From IMG/VR virus record IMGVR_UViG_3300009702_001278, positions 1-64,000 of that record: 64,000 bases of DNA; one strand, written 5' to 3'. A program made the position numbers and the translations under genes. This document shows, one piece after another, positions 50,647-59,933 of this stretch; the stretch's first letter is position 1; each line of letters opens with the position of its first letter. The notes below the pieces were generated by a model that saw only the letters and a list, made by a program, of their open reading frames with translations, was not told the DNA's origin and searched no databases. Source of the DNA: a virus.

Positions 50647-51645
50647 CTATTCTACGAAAATTTGATGTTCTCCTTCATCAGAAATCTTTTTTACTCTGAT
50701 TTTTGTATCACCCAAAACACAACCTGGAATGCCCACAAGCAGCACTCCCTTTGGGTTGTCCAGTCCGAAGTCTCTGGCATCGGATTTGAAACCAAGCCTA
50801 CGCATACCTAGCCATTCTTTCAGATTGTCAAGTCCACCGATCTGGTCAAACGAGAACCTACTATCCCTGTACTCCAAGATACCTCCCTTACGGATAATCT
50901 GTTTCTTTTCGTCTAGGATAGTTGATATATCGAACGTTTTCGTCTTGACCAACGATTTAGCATAGGCATTCTCTGCCTCGGTAATCGTCAATCCCGTCGT
51001 TGAATGTAGAATCTCTTCCCGGTTGTCTCTTGCAGACTTCAAGGCATTAGGAAAACGAGCTGGGATATGTTTGCACATCTTCGTGAAAGAAACTTCGACC
51101 TCTTCTCGGGACGGGGGCGGAAAGTCAATCAGGGTGAATTCCTTCTCTAATGCCACTGGGCAGACAAAGACAGGTGAAACAATCACAATATAACAGACCG
51201 ACGTGAAGCTAGCAAACTCTTTGAAGAGCCGCTCGATCACAGGAGCACCTTCCAAAAAGTGGTGGAAGTCGAGCAACATAAAAATCGAGCCTGCTGATGC
51301 CGATTCTTTCTCATTGGCAGACTTGGCTTGATCTATAATATAATGCAGTGCCGCCTCCGCATCGTTGTGAACTTCACTTTCTTTAGCTTGAATTTGCTGC
51401 AACGAGGAAGCATCTAACATCCCCCTGCTGAAATCCCAATGAAACAGATTAAAGCCTTCCGAATAGGCAATCAGTTTGAAGGCACTGATAACCCGACGCT
51501 CTTCTGGGCTGCGGATATAGAGTATCCGGTATCTACTCTTGATATGATAGAATAGTTCACGACCAATTTGGCCGTCACCTAGAGCAAGTAGCTGCTGGCG
51601 ATATTCCCGCCGCACCTTTGGCGTGAGGGTTATTTCCTGGCTCAT
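50647..51645 (-). CDS. Ycf46-like AAA ATPase N-part, ending in a short split-intein N-fragment
   Basis: The N-terminal 270 residues match the Ycf46 layout: RYRILYIRSPEERRVISAF, FHWDFSRGM, then IGGLDNLKEWLGMRRLGF. The ATPase core reaches GVLLVGIPG, the first part of Walker A, and is then cut by CVLGDTKIRVKKISDEGE ... FVE, a 24-residue intein N-fragment (50650-50721). Trans-splicing with 48561-49736 restores GVLLVGIPG-TGKS. A 24-residue N-fragment makes this an atypically split intein (break between blocks A and B). Confidence 0.88.
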   Translation of the reverse strand: MSQEITLTPKVRREYRQQLLALGDGQIGRELFYHIKSRYRILYIRSPEERRVISAFKLIAYSEGFNLFHWDFSRGMLDASSLQQIQAKESEVHNDAEAALHYIIDQAKSANEKESASAGSIFMLLDFHHFLEGAPVIERLFKEFASFTSVCYIVIVSPVFVCPVALEKEFTLIDFPPPSREEVEVSFTKMCKHIPARFPNALKSARDNREEILHSTTGLTITEAENAYAKSLVKTKTFDISTILDEKKQIIRKGGILEYRDSRFSFDQIGGLDNLKEWLGMRRLGFKSDARDFGLDNPKGVLLVGIPGCVLGDTKIRVKKISDEGEHQIFVE

Positions 51646-51665
51646 TATCTGTCCTTCTCAAGTCG

Positions 51666-52149
51666 TCAATTCTTAATCGGATGCACGATAGTATGCACCT
51701 GACCAGTTGAACACTTTATCTGGCCCTGCCTTACCTCTCCGATTTCAGTTATTATAGAGGCTAGCTTCTCATTTGCCAAGTGGGCATTTGCTTTTTCTCT
51801 GCCCTTTAGCTGGATCAACAGTTTGACGCTGTAACCTTTACCAAGGAATTTTTTGATGTGATTTACTTTGGTCGCCTGATCATGAGGGTCAATCGTCAGA
51901 CGAAACTTCATTTCCTTAAGAGACAGCGATCTGCTTGTTCTTCTGAGACTGCTTCTTCCGCTCATACTTCCATTTACCCTCATCCATAATCCGATAAACT
52001 GGGTTTTTGCCTTGCTTGCTGACCTCGATCAAGTCGAGGCCCGCATCCTCTGCATGTTGCTTGGCAGCGGCATAAGACATAGAGCCCAGGTTTGTACCGT
52101 CCTCATCAACAACGAGAATATTATTCCTGAACATCGTTCCGGCACTCAT
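51666..52149 (-). CDS. infC: Translation initiation factor IF3, split by a frame change at UCU-UAA
   Basis: The first frame gives the IF3 N-domain (VVDEDGTNLGSMSYAAAKQH, AGLDLIEVSKQGKNPVYRIM, GKWKYERKKQ) and stops at TAA (51916-51918). The +1 frame immediately continues KEMKFRLTIDPHDQATKVNH ... KGREKANAHLANEKL, the IF3 C-domain. Joined at UCU-UAA-G the product is 160 residues and the junction (IAVS-KEMKFR) fits the IF3 linker (VxVKEIKFR). Possible readings are a +1 programmed frameshift, two separate polypeptides (the C-domain from ATG after AAGGA), or a small insertion. IF3 itself is rare in phages. Confidence 0.82.
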
Positions 52150-52158
52150 ACGTAGTTA

Positions 52159-52992
52159 TTACGCCTCCATAAAATAATGAGTGTAGTCAATATTGTCATA
52201 CTTTTTCTCGATACCGTGGAATTTCAACGCTGGTCGGGCAACCGATATGAAATCCACAACGTCCTCTTTATTATACCGATTTGCGACAGTAATATCAAGA
52301 ACCTTCGCCAAGACTTCCTTGGAATAACTTTTGAGAACGTCAGACAATTGGGCGTAGACGTTATTCAATCCATTCGCAGTAAGTACTCGGTATGCCTCCA
52401 CAATGCCGTGGCCCATGAGCACGAGGCTGATACCTGACATCTTATAAAGTTCTTCTGGAGATACATCGACCTCAATCTTGATCGCACTTTTTGGAGTACC
52501 CATCGGCCTACGAGAATACTGACTAAGAAACTTGGCAATGTCACTATCACGCATCAGGCTGAAGATACCCATTGGTTTTGACGACTTCGACACAGCATAT
52601 GTGCCTATCCACCAATCAATATAGTCCCGCAGGATATAATTGGTCATCGAGCCGCCAATTTCATCTACAAACTTATCGTAGAGCTTCTTGGTCCAATCTG
52701 AGTCCCGTCGGGGATTAATCTCCGGGTCAATCCCAAAGTTGGATAGACTCTGCCAGAAATACCGCACGAAATCAACTGATTTCCAATCTTGGATTGTTCG
52801 CTCTCGCTTCTTGGGAGTAGCTCGACTAGCCCTCTTGGTCGGCTTAAAGATGGGATCAGGCCCAAGAAAGCCCGAATCGAAGATAGGCTTCATTCGCCTT
52901 TGCTTGCGCTTTGCAGGTGCACCCATTTGCAATGCGTTAAGAATCAATTCGGTGTCATTCACCTTGTAGTCTCCACTACCATTATACATCAT
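52159..52992 (-). CDS. Hypothetical protein (277 aa) upstream of infC
   Basis: A basic N-terminal third (PAKRKQRRMKPIFDSG, KRASRATPKKRER) is followed by a helical domain with aromatic residues (DWKSVDFVRYFWQSLSNFG, YILRDYIDWWIGTYAVSK). No family is recognised. It is the first gene after a 500-bp gene-free region and probably begins an operon with infC. A TTGACT, 17-nt, TAGGAT match lies just before the ATG. Confidence 0.55.
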   Translation of the reverse strand: MMYNGSGDYKVNDTELILNALQMGAPAKRKQRRMKPIFDSGFLGPDPIFKPTKRASRATPKKRERTIQDWKSVDFVRYFWQSLSNFGIDPEINPRRDSDWTKKLYDKFVDEIGGSMTNYILRDYIDWWIGTYAVSKSSKPMGIFSLMRDSDIAKFLSQYSRRPMGTPKSAIKIEVDVSPEELYKMSGISLVLMGHGIVEAYRVLTANGLNNVYAQLSDVLKSYSKEVLAKVLDITVANRYNKEDVVDFISVARPALKFHGIEKKYDNIDYTHYFMEA

Positions 52993-53494
52993 CCCATCAT
53001 CCTATCTTCTGTCTTCCCCTCAGTCAACGATTTCTCCTTATGTTCTTTTCGTCCTCCCTCTGCGCGCAACGGCATTCCTTGTGGTTAGAGTAATCCTCTG
53101 CTTTACCAGATGTTACGCAAGCGCACCGCTATACAGTAAACGCTTCAACTTCAGGCATATTGAAACACAGACACATAAGATCACATTCAAGCTCAACCAC
53201 AGATATATAATATAAACCTATTGAGAACGATAGAGTAGATAGGAGACTCATTTTTAACCACATTCGACCCAGGATGTCGCCGTTTCGTCGGAACAAGTAT
53301 CCGCCATTGCCGGGATTTCAGGGCCTACTCATAAGCGCTGGTAAGGCGCTAGCCCCTTATACGCTCCTGTTTTGTACGAGGGTTCTCTCGGGCTGTCACG
53401 TCATCTCAGTAAGATGCCTACATAAATGTAGGATGCCAACGATCCCGTCATTGCTGTCAGGGGACGGTGCTCCGAAACCTGTCTCAATAGTATG
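52993..53494. other. 500-bp gene-free region with several hairpins
   Basis: No convincing reading frame on either strand. On the minus strand there are local stems such as CCTACA-TTTA-TGTAGG near 53418-53433, GCGC-containing stems near 53335-53352, and a CCGTC/GACGG stem near 53451-53470. An AT-rich stretch (TATATAATATAAA) is near 53199-53211. It could hold promoters, a structured non-coding RNA or an untranslated leader. I do not recognise a tRNA, RNase P or group I intron core. Confidence 0.5.
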
Positions 53495-54922
53495 TCATTG
53501 GGCAATAACCAGGTATTCAGAACTCCTGTTAGTTCTGCCTTGATTCTTGCGGTAGAGATAACGGTATTCGTCAGTCAGTACTTCAACTTTAACATCATCT
53601 TTGAACTGCTTTACCAGATCAACGATGTAGTCGATATCCTTCCAAGAGGTATCATTATAGGAGAAGAGCCATATTGGTATGTGGGTAGCCGCATTAAGCA
53701 TCTTTAGGAAGTGCTCTTCGTATTCTCGTTTTCTTACAAAGGTTTTAGCGTTCTGGATATGAGGTAAGTCCTCTAGAGGTTGTCCGTAGATGAACTCCTC
53801 GAAAAATCTATAGATCGTAGCGTAGTCTGAGGACTGACCGCCGTAAGGTGGATCAAAATAAGCGCATTCTACCTTTAACCCGCTCTCTAAAAGGTCTACA
53901 ACATCCATATTTGTTGCTACGCAGTCGCCTGGCATATCTAGGTCAGCAAACGTCCACCATTTGAATCCTTGTCCTGGCTTTCCTTCTGTATCACTGGCTC
54001 CCAATTTGGTATGAAAGTCCATCTCTGTAGTGCCCTCATTGTCCCACGAGGCTTTGATCTGGTTTTTCTGGTGGGACATACGAACTTTCATCTCTGCCAG
54101 AGCTTGCCCTTTATTCATTCTGCCGCCTACAAAGCAGTCTCTCAGGACATGCTGTTGTAGATTAGCGAGAAAGGAGGCTCGTTTGATCTTTGGCTCAAGG
54201 GTTTCTACACGGCAACCCGCAGTAAAATCATCAACATACTTATGGAACCACTTATGAAACTTTAGACTGAGATCGTCGTCATAGTAAATTCCTATACGCC
54301 TATCGTGCCTCGCAGTACCCTTACCGTATGTTTCTTGTTGCTTACGCCTATGAGAGAGAATATCATGGCTAGCGTCTACATTACCAAAGGGCAGGCGCAT
54401 GATAATTGCTGCATTTACAGCTAGTCCGAGGCTTTGCAAGTGGTAGTTGCAGAGATCGTCTATATTTGCGCGAAAATTATCAAGTTGCCTACATTCTTTC
54501 AAGGTGAATTTCCTGAATCGTACATCAGATTCACCTTCACCAAGGTAGTTATCTTCCACAAATGTTGATCGACCAGAATTGTCGTGATTCAGAAGGAATT
54601 CCTTGTCTTTATCACTTAGCTTGATACCGGGGTTCTCTACAAAAGCAACGGCGTTGAGATAAGACGATGTAAGCACGTCATTTGCAATAACTTTCTTACC
54701 CATCAACTTGAATAGCATAGATACAGATGCGCTACCAGAGAAAGCGTCTAAAACCGAGGAGAATTTCAGACTATGCTTCTCGATAGCTCGATGGATATGG
54801 TAGAGCAACTTCTTTTTGTTCCCGGTGTAGGGCAGCGGCAGCTTCTCAATCCGTTTGATCGGAATAGAGAGATCAGTCTCATAGACATCGGGGGTGTTTG
54901 TGAACCGCCTCATTTTTCTCAT
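53495..54922 (-). CDS. Large D12-class adenine-N6 methyltransferase
   Basis: PLPYTGNKKKLLYHIHRAIE (Dam-like GxKxxL), SVLDAFSGSASVSMLFKLMG (motif I) and CAYFDPPYGGQSSDYATIY (motif IV DPPY) are in the alpha-class order. At 475 residues it is longer than Dam (about 280); a 200-residue central insertion probably holds the target-recognition domain. It is the fourth or fifth DNA methyltransferase in the window. ATG 54922 overlaps the helicase stop (ATGA). Confidence 0.85.
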   Translation of the reverse strand: MRKMRRFTNTPDVYETDLSIPIKRIEKLPLPYTGNKKKLLYHIHRAIEKHSLKFSSVLDAFSGSASVSMLFKLMGKKVIANDVLTSSYLNAVAFVENPGIKLSDKDKEFLLNHDNSGRSTFVEDNYLGEGESDVRFRKFTLKECRQLDNFRANIDDLCNYHLQSLGLAVNAAIIMRLPFGNVDASHDILSHRRKQQETYGKGTARHDRRIGIYYDDDLSLKFHKWFHKYVDDFTAGCRVETLEPKIKRASFLANLQQHVLRDCFVGGRMNKGQALAEMKVRMSHQKNQIKASWDNEGTTEMDFHTKLGASDTEGKPGQGFKWWTFADLDMPGDCVATNMDVVDLLESGLKVECAYFDPPYGGQSSDYATIYRFFEEFIYGQPLEDLPHIQNAKTFVRKREYEEHFLKMLNAATHIPIWLFSYNDTSWKDIDYIVDLVKQFKDDVKVEVLTDEYRYLYRKNQGRTNRSSEYLVIAQ

Positions 54923-57795
54923 GAGAATATCTTCTTAGGGTTAGGATCAATATGTTCTATATCAAATTCAGGTTCAGTAGAATACATCTGCGCTCTAGCT
55001 TTAGCATGATCTGCCAAGTATTTTTGGTGCAAATGGAAGTCGATAACCGTGGGGAATGGTTTATCCTTGTCGGGTCTGATGACTCGACCAATTCTCTGCA
55101 TTGCCCTTACTTTAGATTTGCCTTGCCCCGCAAGTATCAAAGTATCCAGAGGTTTTACATCAATACCCTCGTCAAAGATAACAGTACTTATGATGCACTT
55201 GATATCTTTGTTACGCAACTTATCGATAGCGTCGATACGTTTCTTTTTAGGACTATTGCCTGAGAGGAAATGTCCACCAGGAACCATCATTTCTAGGTAC
55301 TTGCCGTGTTTAACTTGAGTCACTAATATAAGCACCAACCTATCTTGTCCTATATAGGCATTTGCTATATTGGCAATTGCGTTGTTGTAGAACTCGTTCT
55401 CTACTACTTGATCTTTGTAAACTGACTGCCATTGCTGATAGAGTGATCTCTTGCCGCGCAAATGCACCATCTTAATATAGGGTTTCATTAAGAATGGTTT
55501 TCCAGTAGATGGATCGATGGTAGTAATCAACTCACTTGCAGTTATCTCGGCTACTTTCTTGCCGAAGCATCCCTGAATCATCATATCATCTCCTTCATCC
55601 CTGTATGGAGTAGCTGATGTCCCATATATAAAGAAGCAGTTAGGCAAACTTCTAGTCACCAGTTGGCAAGTGTCTGCTCGCCAATGTTGGACCTCATCAC
55701 AGATGGCACCTTTGGCATCGTGCAGTAGTGCTCGAATGTCTTCCCGATATTTCTGAACAGGAGTTTGGTCATCCTCATCGTCTGCGTCAAACTTGGTTTT
55801 GGCATCCCATTTCTTACCAAGGGCTCTTACAGCGGTTTGGATAGTCAGAACGGTAATGTCACCGAACTCTATCTTACCCCCACCAATCTGTCCGACAGTG
55901 AAAGGAGACCCGTTAAGTCTGAGGAACTTCTGCAACTCAGTCCTGGCTTGGTGAGCTAGGTCGATTGAGGTGACAAAGAATAGGAAGGGAGAGACCTGAA
56001 GACGTTTGATTAACCCCGCGCAAATTGCGGTATTGTGGTTTACGAATCCTTGGGCAGAGAACTACTGAGAGCAAGGAACTACAAAGTCATAGTTCCTGCT
56101 TATTTCAGATTTAGATGTCGCAACAGCATCATAGTGAAACTGGTCACTACAAGTGTTATTTAGTAGTTCGATTATATCACGAGACTCGTCACATTCGTAA
56201 TCTTGCGACCATGACAAAAATTTTCGTAATGATGACCTGGAAGGATTTCTGTCGGATTGAATCCATGAACGTATAGACCCGTATGACACTCCGCTCTGGG
56301 AGAATACTTTTGTAACGTTATGATATCCAACCTTACTTCGTATAATGTCTTTAAGATTTTTGATTAGGTGCGATTGATGCGGTATCACATCCAGGTTGCT
56401 ATTCGGTTGAATCGACATCTTTTTTGTAATTTGCCTAAGTTTTCGATGTTTATGCCCTAGTTCATCTAGTCCTATGTGTTGAACAAAGATTGGTATATAA
56501 TCTCTGTATATTGAAATTCGGTATGAGGGATGACAATTGGTTTGTTTAACGTGTCTGGTAGAAACTATTCCAAAGTTAAGAAGCATGACTTGGACTTGAA
56601 CGGATAATCGTTCTGATGATGTTGCTAAACAAACTGCATGGTCTTCTACCCACCCATCAGACTCAAATAATCCCCTCAGAAAAGACGCAACAACTTTTTT
56701 TGGAGACTGTCGAATTCGTAAAGGAACTTCCTTGTGTATTGAAAGTGAATATTCACACCCTATCTGATACAGTTCTTCCCGGTATTTCTTATTGTGAATA
56801 AATAGTTCTCGACATTTTTCAGATGTCTTGTGTTTCTTATCGTGTAATTTGAGACCTCGTTTTTTACAATAAGTTTTAGCAAAACGTATGATATGCTCAT
56901 CTTCGTTCGTGAGTCGAACAGTTGTCTTGCTGGTTAAACACCCATCACCAATGAGCAGCCCAATCCAATACCCGTCAGACGAATTCAAAGAGTCGTTTTC
57001 TCCAAAAAGCATTTGATTTTTATGTACTACACAAAAATCGCCCTTTTTAATCTCTTGTAGGCACCGCCATTGTTGTTGTCCTTCACTTGTTAATACTTTA
57101 ATTCTGTGAGATGGAGTACCACATATTTCAAATCCTGATTGAGTGGTAACTTTTATAGATTTAACCAACCCATCATAATAAATATGAGATGATATATCAG
57201 TGCCATTTTCCGAGTCTGGGGTAGAGATAACAGATTTATGTTTGTGATATTCTCCTACATCAAGATCGCACTTAGGTAATTCTTTGTTAAGAAGTTCTTC
57301 AAAAGTTAGGGTACCACTGTCGGTTATCACTAAGCTATCATAACGAATACATTTCCCGGCTCCGGTCGCTGCCTGAATGATACCTCTCTGTTGGGTGGCA
57401 GCATCTTCGCAGACTTTAGACTGGTAGTCTCGTTCTATGAAATCCTCTGACAAAGAGAAATCTGTATTTTGCTCAGGCTTTTCGCGCAGATCACGGGCGC
57501 GATAGGGAATGTTTTCTTCCTTCAGGTACGATGCAACAATTGAGTAAAGACCAGTTGGAAAGTAAGTACGCGTCTTATTCCTCCAGGCTTGGCGCTTCCA
57601 GCCATCCCAGATTCGCTTTACCTTCACCTTCTTGCCGGTTTCTTCATCCGTGCGATAAATCCACCGGTTGTACAGAGGGCTGAAGGTAAATCCTTGAGGT
57701 CTAAACGAAAGTAGTTTCTCGATTTCTTTCCACCGGGAAGTTTTTAGGTCGCCTATGATATCTACAAATACGTTACCTACCCTCAGTTCCAGCAT
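54919..57795 (-). CDS. UvsW-like SF2 helicase with an intein interrupted by an in-frame UAG
   Basis: The first 148 residues end at Walker A (ERDYQSKVCEDAATQQRG, IIQAATGAGK). A LAGLIDADG intein follows (56032-57351), and the helicase resumes TAICAGLIKRLQVSPFLFFV, then AICDEVQHW (DExH), FFIYGTSATPYRDEG, STVIFDEGIDVKPLDTLILA and RAMQRIGRVIRPDKDK (motif VI). Everything is in one frame except a UAG at 56062-56064 inside intein block F. T4 UvsW-type helicases act on recombination intermediates and origin RNA. Unless UAG is read through, no active helicase can form. Confidence 0.85.
56032..57351 (-). mobile_element. LAGLIDADG intein in the helicase Walker A, carrying an amber codon
   Basis: The intein starts CIRYDSLVITDSGTLTFEEL (block A), has GFEICGTPSHRIKVLTSEG (block B), LAGLIDADG helices DGYWIGLLIGDGCL and SFLRGLFESDGWV, and block F NYDFVVPCSQ-UAG-FSAQGFVNHN followed by Thr. 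All splice-site residues are present. The UAG replaces one residue of block F, about 10 codons before the end. It sits in the helicase P-loop (GAGK-T), a frequent intein site. Confidence 0.85.
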
Positions 57796-57967
57796 CAGAT
57801 TCCTCGGTTCGATTAGTCATTTTCAACTTACACTCAGAGCATATACAGCCCGAGCTACCCAATTTTGCCGATCCACCAACTATAAGATTTCCACAGCAAC
57901 TACATTTGAGCAATGTCGTTCCAACTTCGACCGGCTGGCTTATGGGGTTGCTTTTCTTTATCATCAT
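57773..57967 (-). CDS. Small zinc-finger protein (64 aa)
   Basis: Two cysteine pairs, CSCCGNLIVGG and CICSECKLKM, about 20 residues apart form a likely zinc ribbon. ATG 57967 is preceded by GGAGAAGGAGG and by a short GGCGT/ACGCC palindrome. The end overlaps the helicase start by 23 bp. No named family. Confidence 0.55.
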   Translation of the reverse strand: MMIKKSNPISQPVEVGTTLLKCSCCGNLIVGGSAKLGSSGCICSECKLKMTNRTEESDAGTEGR

Positions 57968-58139
57968 GGCGTTTACGCCTCCTTCTCCTTCTCCTCCTTT
58001 TCTTTGGAGTGAACAGGCTGCTTTGACCGTGAGGTTGAACAGGAGTACCTATCTCCCCACCGCCTGGCGAGCCTGGAGTACCTCTACTCTCCTGTCGTTG
58101 GCTTAGGCGCTTTATTGCTTTTGTCAGCCACGATTCCAC
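57900..58139 (-). CDS. Arginine-rich protein (79 aa)
   Basis: GTG 58139 follows a very good SD (GGAGGAGAATA) located in the neighbouring gene. The product has a Gly/Pro-rich middle (GTPGSPGGGEIGTPVQPHG) and a run of nine Arg and Lys residues (about 46-56), suggesting nucleic-acid binding. It overlaps both adjacent genes by more than 50 bp, which is unusual but compatible with the dense packing here. Confidence 0.5.
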   Translation of the reverse strand: MESWLTKAIKRLSQRQESRGTPGSPGGGEIGTPVQPHGQSSLFTPKKRRRRRRRRKRHDDKEKQPHKPAGRSWNDIAQM

Positions 58140-58329
58140 TATTCTCCTCCAAAGTACGAAGCTCGTTAATGTAATTGAGCATCGTGCTGCATTTGACTGT
58201 CGTTCCTTGTAATTTTCTGTCGCACCTTAAGATACGACCATTATCGAGCAAATTCCTGCTCTCTTCAATACGGATAATAATTTCTCGTATGGCGATGTCC
58301 AGCTGCTCAAGATCAACTATTGTTTCCAT
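58084..58329 (-). CDS. Hypothetical helical protein (81 aa)
   Basis: Mostly helical (DLEQLDIAIREIIIRIEESR, MLNYINELRTLEENSG), possibly a coiled coil with two cysteines. It begins 12 bp inside the end of the upstream gene. No family is recognised. Confidence 0.5.
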   Translation of the reverse strand: METIVDLEQLDIAIREIIIRIEESRNLLDNGRILRCDRKLQGTTVKCSTMLNYINELRTLEENSGIVADKSNKAPKPTTGE

Positions 58330-59516
58330 ACCCTGTTCTCCTTCAATAGCACTTCAATTAACTGTCCGGGTTCAACCGCATTATGGTCATACATATCTCT
58401 TGCAGTTTCAAGCAACTCCTCAAAGTTCGACTGAGTTTTACCTTTTTCTTTGGTTCTATCTCGGATCATCAACCGTAAACGATCTTCGTGCGGCTTCACG
58501 TTTTCCGTGGTGGGCCACATAGAACCTCTCATTGGTTCAAGTTGCTTCTCGATCAGACCCATAAGCATTGACCACTGGCTCCATTGTTGGGCAGCCTGCT
58601 GGGTCTGACTTTGTTGCTGGGCCACCTTAATGTGTTGTCTCAAAAATGTATCATCGCTAATCAACTCAGACTGCCTCTTGATAGTATTTATATGCTCATC
58701 CTCAGTCAGAGTCAAGTGGGATTCTAGCAGGACCAAAAATTCAATGATGTACTCCGGTCTGCCATCCACAGTTTTGAGGATCAAAAGTAACAGCGGTAGA
58801 ATCGCATCTTTCTCGTTCAGGAGTATATTATGAACTATTTTACGGGTACGATCCGGTCCTACATTTGCTTCTAGCTGCTTGATAACCAGATGACAATGCT
58901 GTGCAGCCTCGTTATGTACAGACGCATTGCATAAAATCAACGGGTATTCGTGATAACTGATCCCTAACCGATCTATATTATACTCGGATTCAATCTGCGT
59001 GGAAGATTCAACTATCCGGGCTGTATCCGTGAATGGGCAAGGAGTGAACAAAACGGGACGCATATATATACATCCCACCAGAGGTTCTACTATCTCACGG
59101 ATTACCGAGGATGGTACAATGACCTTCTCTAAGTTCACAAGTATGGGCGGTCCTTCAATATGGTCATCCTCATTTTTGTGAATATAATCTCTGCACATAT
59201 GCAACAAACCAACGCCCATTTTATCTCGTTGCACACCATCTAGTATGTGCTCAGATAGAAGATGCTGCAATACACGAAAAATAAACATCGTCACGCAAGA
59301 TGGCTGATGAACGATCACGGTATCCCCTTCAGAAGTTACCGTATCGGGTTCCTGAAATCCATGTACCTGCACGTTGCGGTTGAGCATCTGAACAACAACC
59401 GCTCTCGGCAAATCCACTTCTTGCGTCAGGAAGTATTCCGCAAATTGTAAGTCTTTAACTTTCATCTTCTTCCTTGGTCTTAGGAGGTGGTTCAGGAGGA
59501 AGTTTAGAGGAGCCAA
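58317..59516 (-). CDS. Hypothetical protein (about 380-399 aa)
   Basis: The better start is probably ATG 59465 (MKVKDLQFAEYFLTQEVD), preceded by AAGGA; the frame extends to 59516. The product is mainly helical with hydrophobic segments (AILPLLLLILKTVDG, EFLVLLESHLTL) and a Gln-rich stretch (QQQSQTQQAAQQWSQW) that may be a flexible linker. No family is recognised. It lies in an operon with a zinc-ribbon protein and a metallophosphoesterase. Confidence 0.55.
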   Translation of the reverse strand: MAPLNFLLNHLLRPRKKMKVKDLQFAEYFLTQEVDLPRAVVVQMLNRNVQVHGFQEPDTVTSEGDTVIVHQPSCVTMFIFRVLQHLLSEHILDGVQRDKMGVGLLHMCRDYIHKNEDDHIEGPPILVNLEKVIVPSSVIREIVEPLVGCIYMRPVLFTPCPFTDTARIVESSTQIESEYNIDRLGISYHEYPLILCNASVHNEAAQHCHLVIKQLEANVGPDRTRKIVHNILLNEKDAILPLLLLILKTVDGRPEYIIEFLVLLESHLTLTEDEHINTIKRQSELISDDTFLRQHIKVAQQQSQTQQAAQQWSQWSMLMGLIEKQLEPMRGSMWPTTENVKPHEDRLRLMIRDRTKEKGKTQSNFEELLETARDMYDHNAVEPGQLIEVLLKENRVWKQ

Positions 59517-59928
59517 TAAACTTCATAACGTCATCGAAGCTCTCAGCCTTGTTCATAAAGTCAATGAACGTTGCGACCTCTTCGTCTTCGATTTGGTCAC
59601 CTCTAAACTGTTCTTTCAACTCCTGAGACTTGCGTATACGGCGCTTGTTATGGATTTGCTCTATGAGCATATAGCATAAATCTTCAACCGAAGCCTGCTT
59701 CTCCTTGGCGAAGCTCGTAACAGTACGGGCCTTGCATTTGGAGCATGTATGTTCCACATAAACAGTGCTCTGGCTCTTTCCAAACATTCTTATACCAACT
59801 GCACAAATATCTTTCTTGTTAACTTTGGAGTTGCACTTGTAGCACTTCTTGGTCTCGAAGATACTGGTGATCCATCTAGGGATACACGTATGTAATGGCT
59901 GCTTATTATCCATCTTGGCATCTCCCAT
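59455..59928 (-). CDS. Zinc-ribbon protein (157 aa)
   Basis: CYKCNSKV and CSKCKART, 30 residues apart, form a zinc ribbon in the N-terminal half. The C-terminal half is charged and ends in EPPPKTKEEDES. It could be a transcription- or nucleic-acid-related factor. M6 is an alternative start. It follows the metallophosphoesterase gene by 5 bp. Confidence 0.55.
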   Translation of the reverse strand: MGDAKMDNKQPLHTCIPRWITSIFETKKCYKCNSKVNKKDICAVGIRMFGKSQSTVYVEHTCSKCKARTVTSFAKEKQASVEDLCYMLIEQIHNKRRIRKSQELKEQFRGDQIEDEEVATFIDFMNKAESFDDVMKFIGSSKLPPEPPPKTKEEDES

Positions 59929-59933
59929 TGCAT

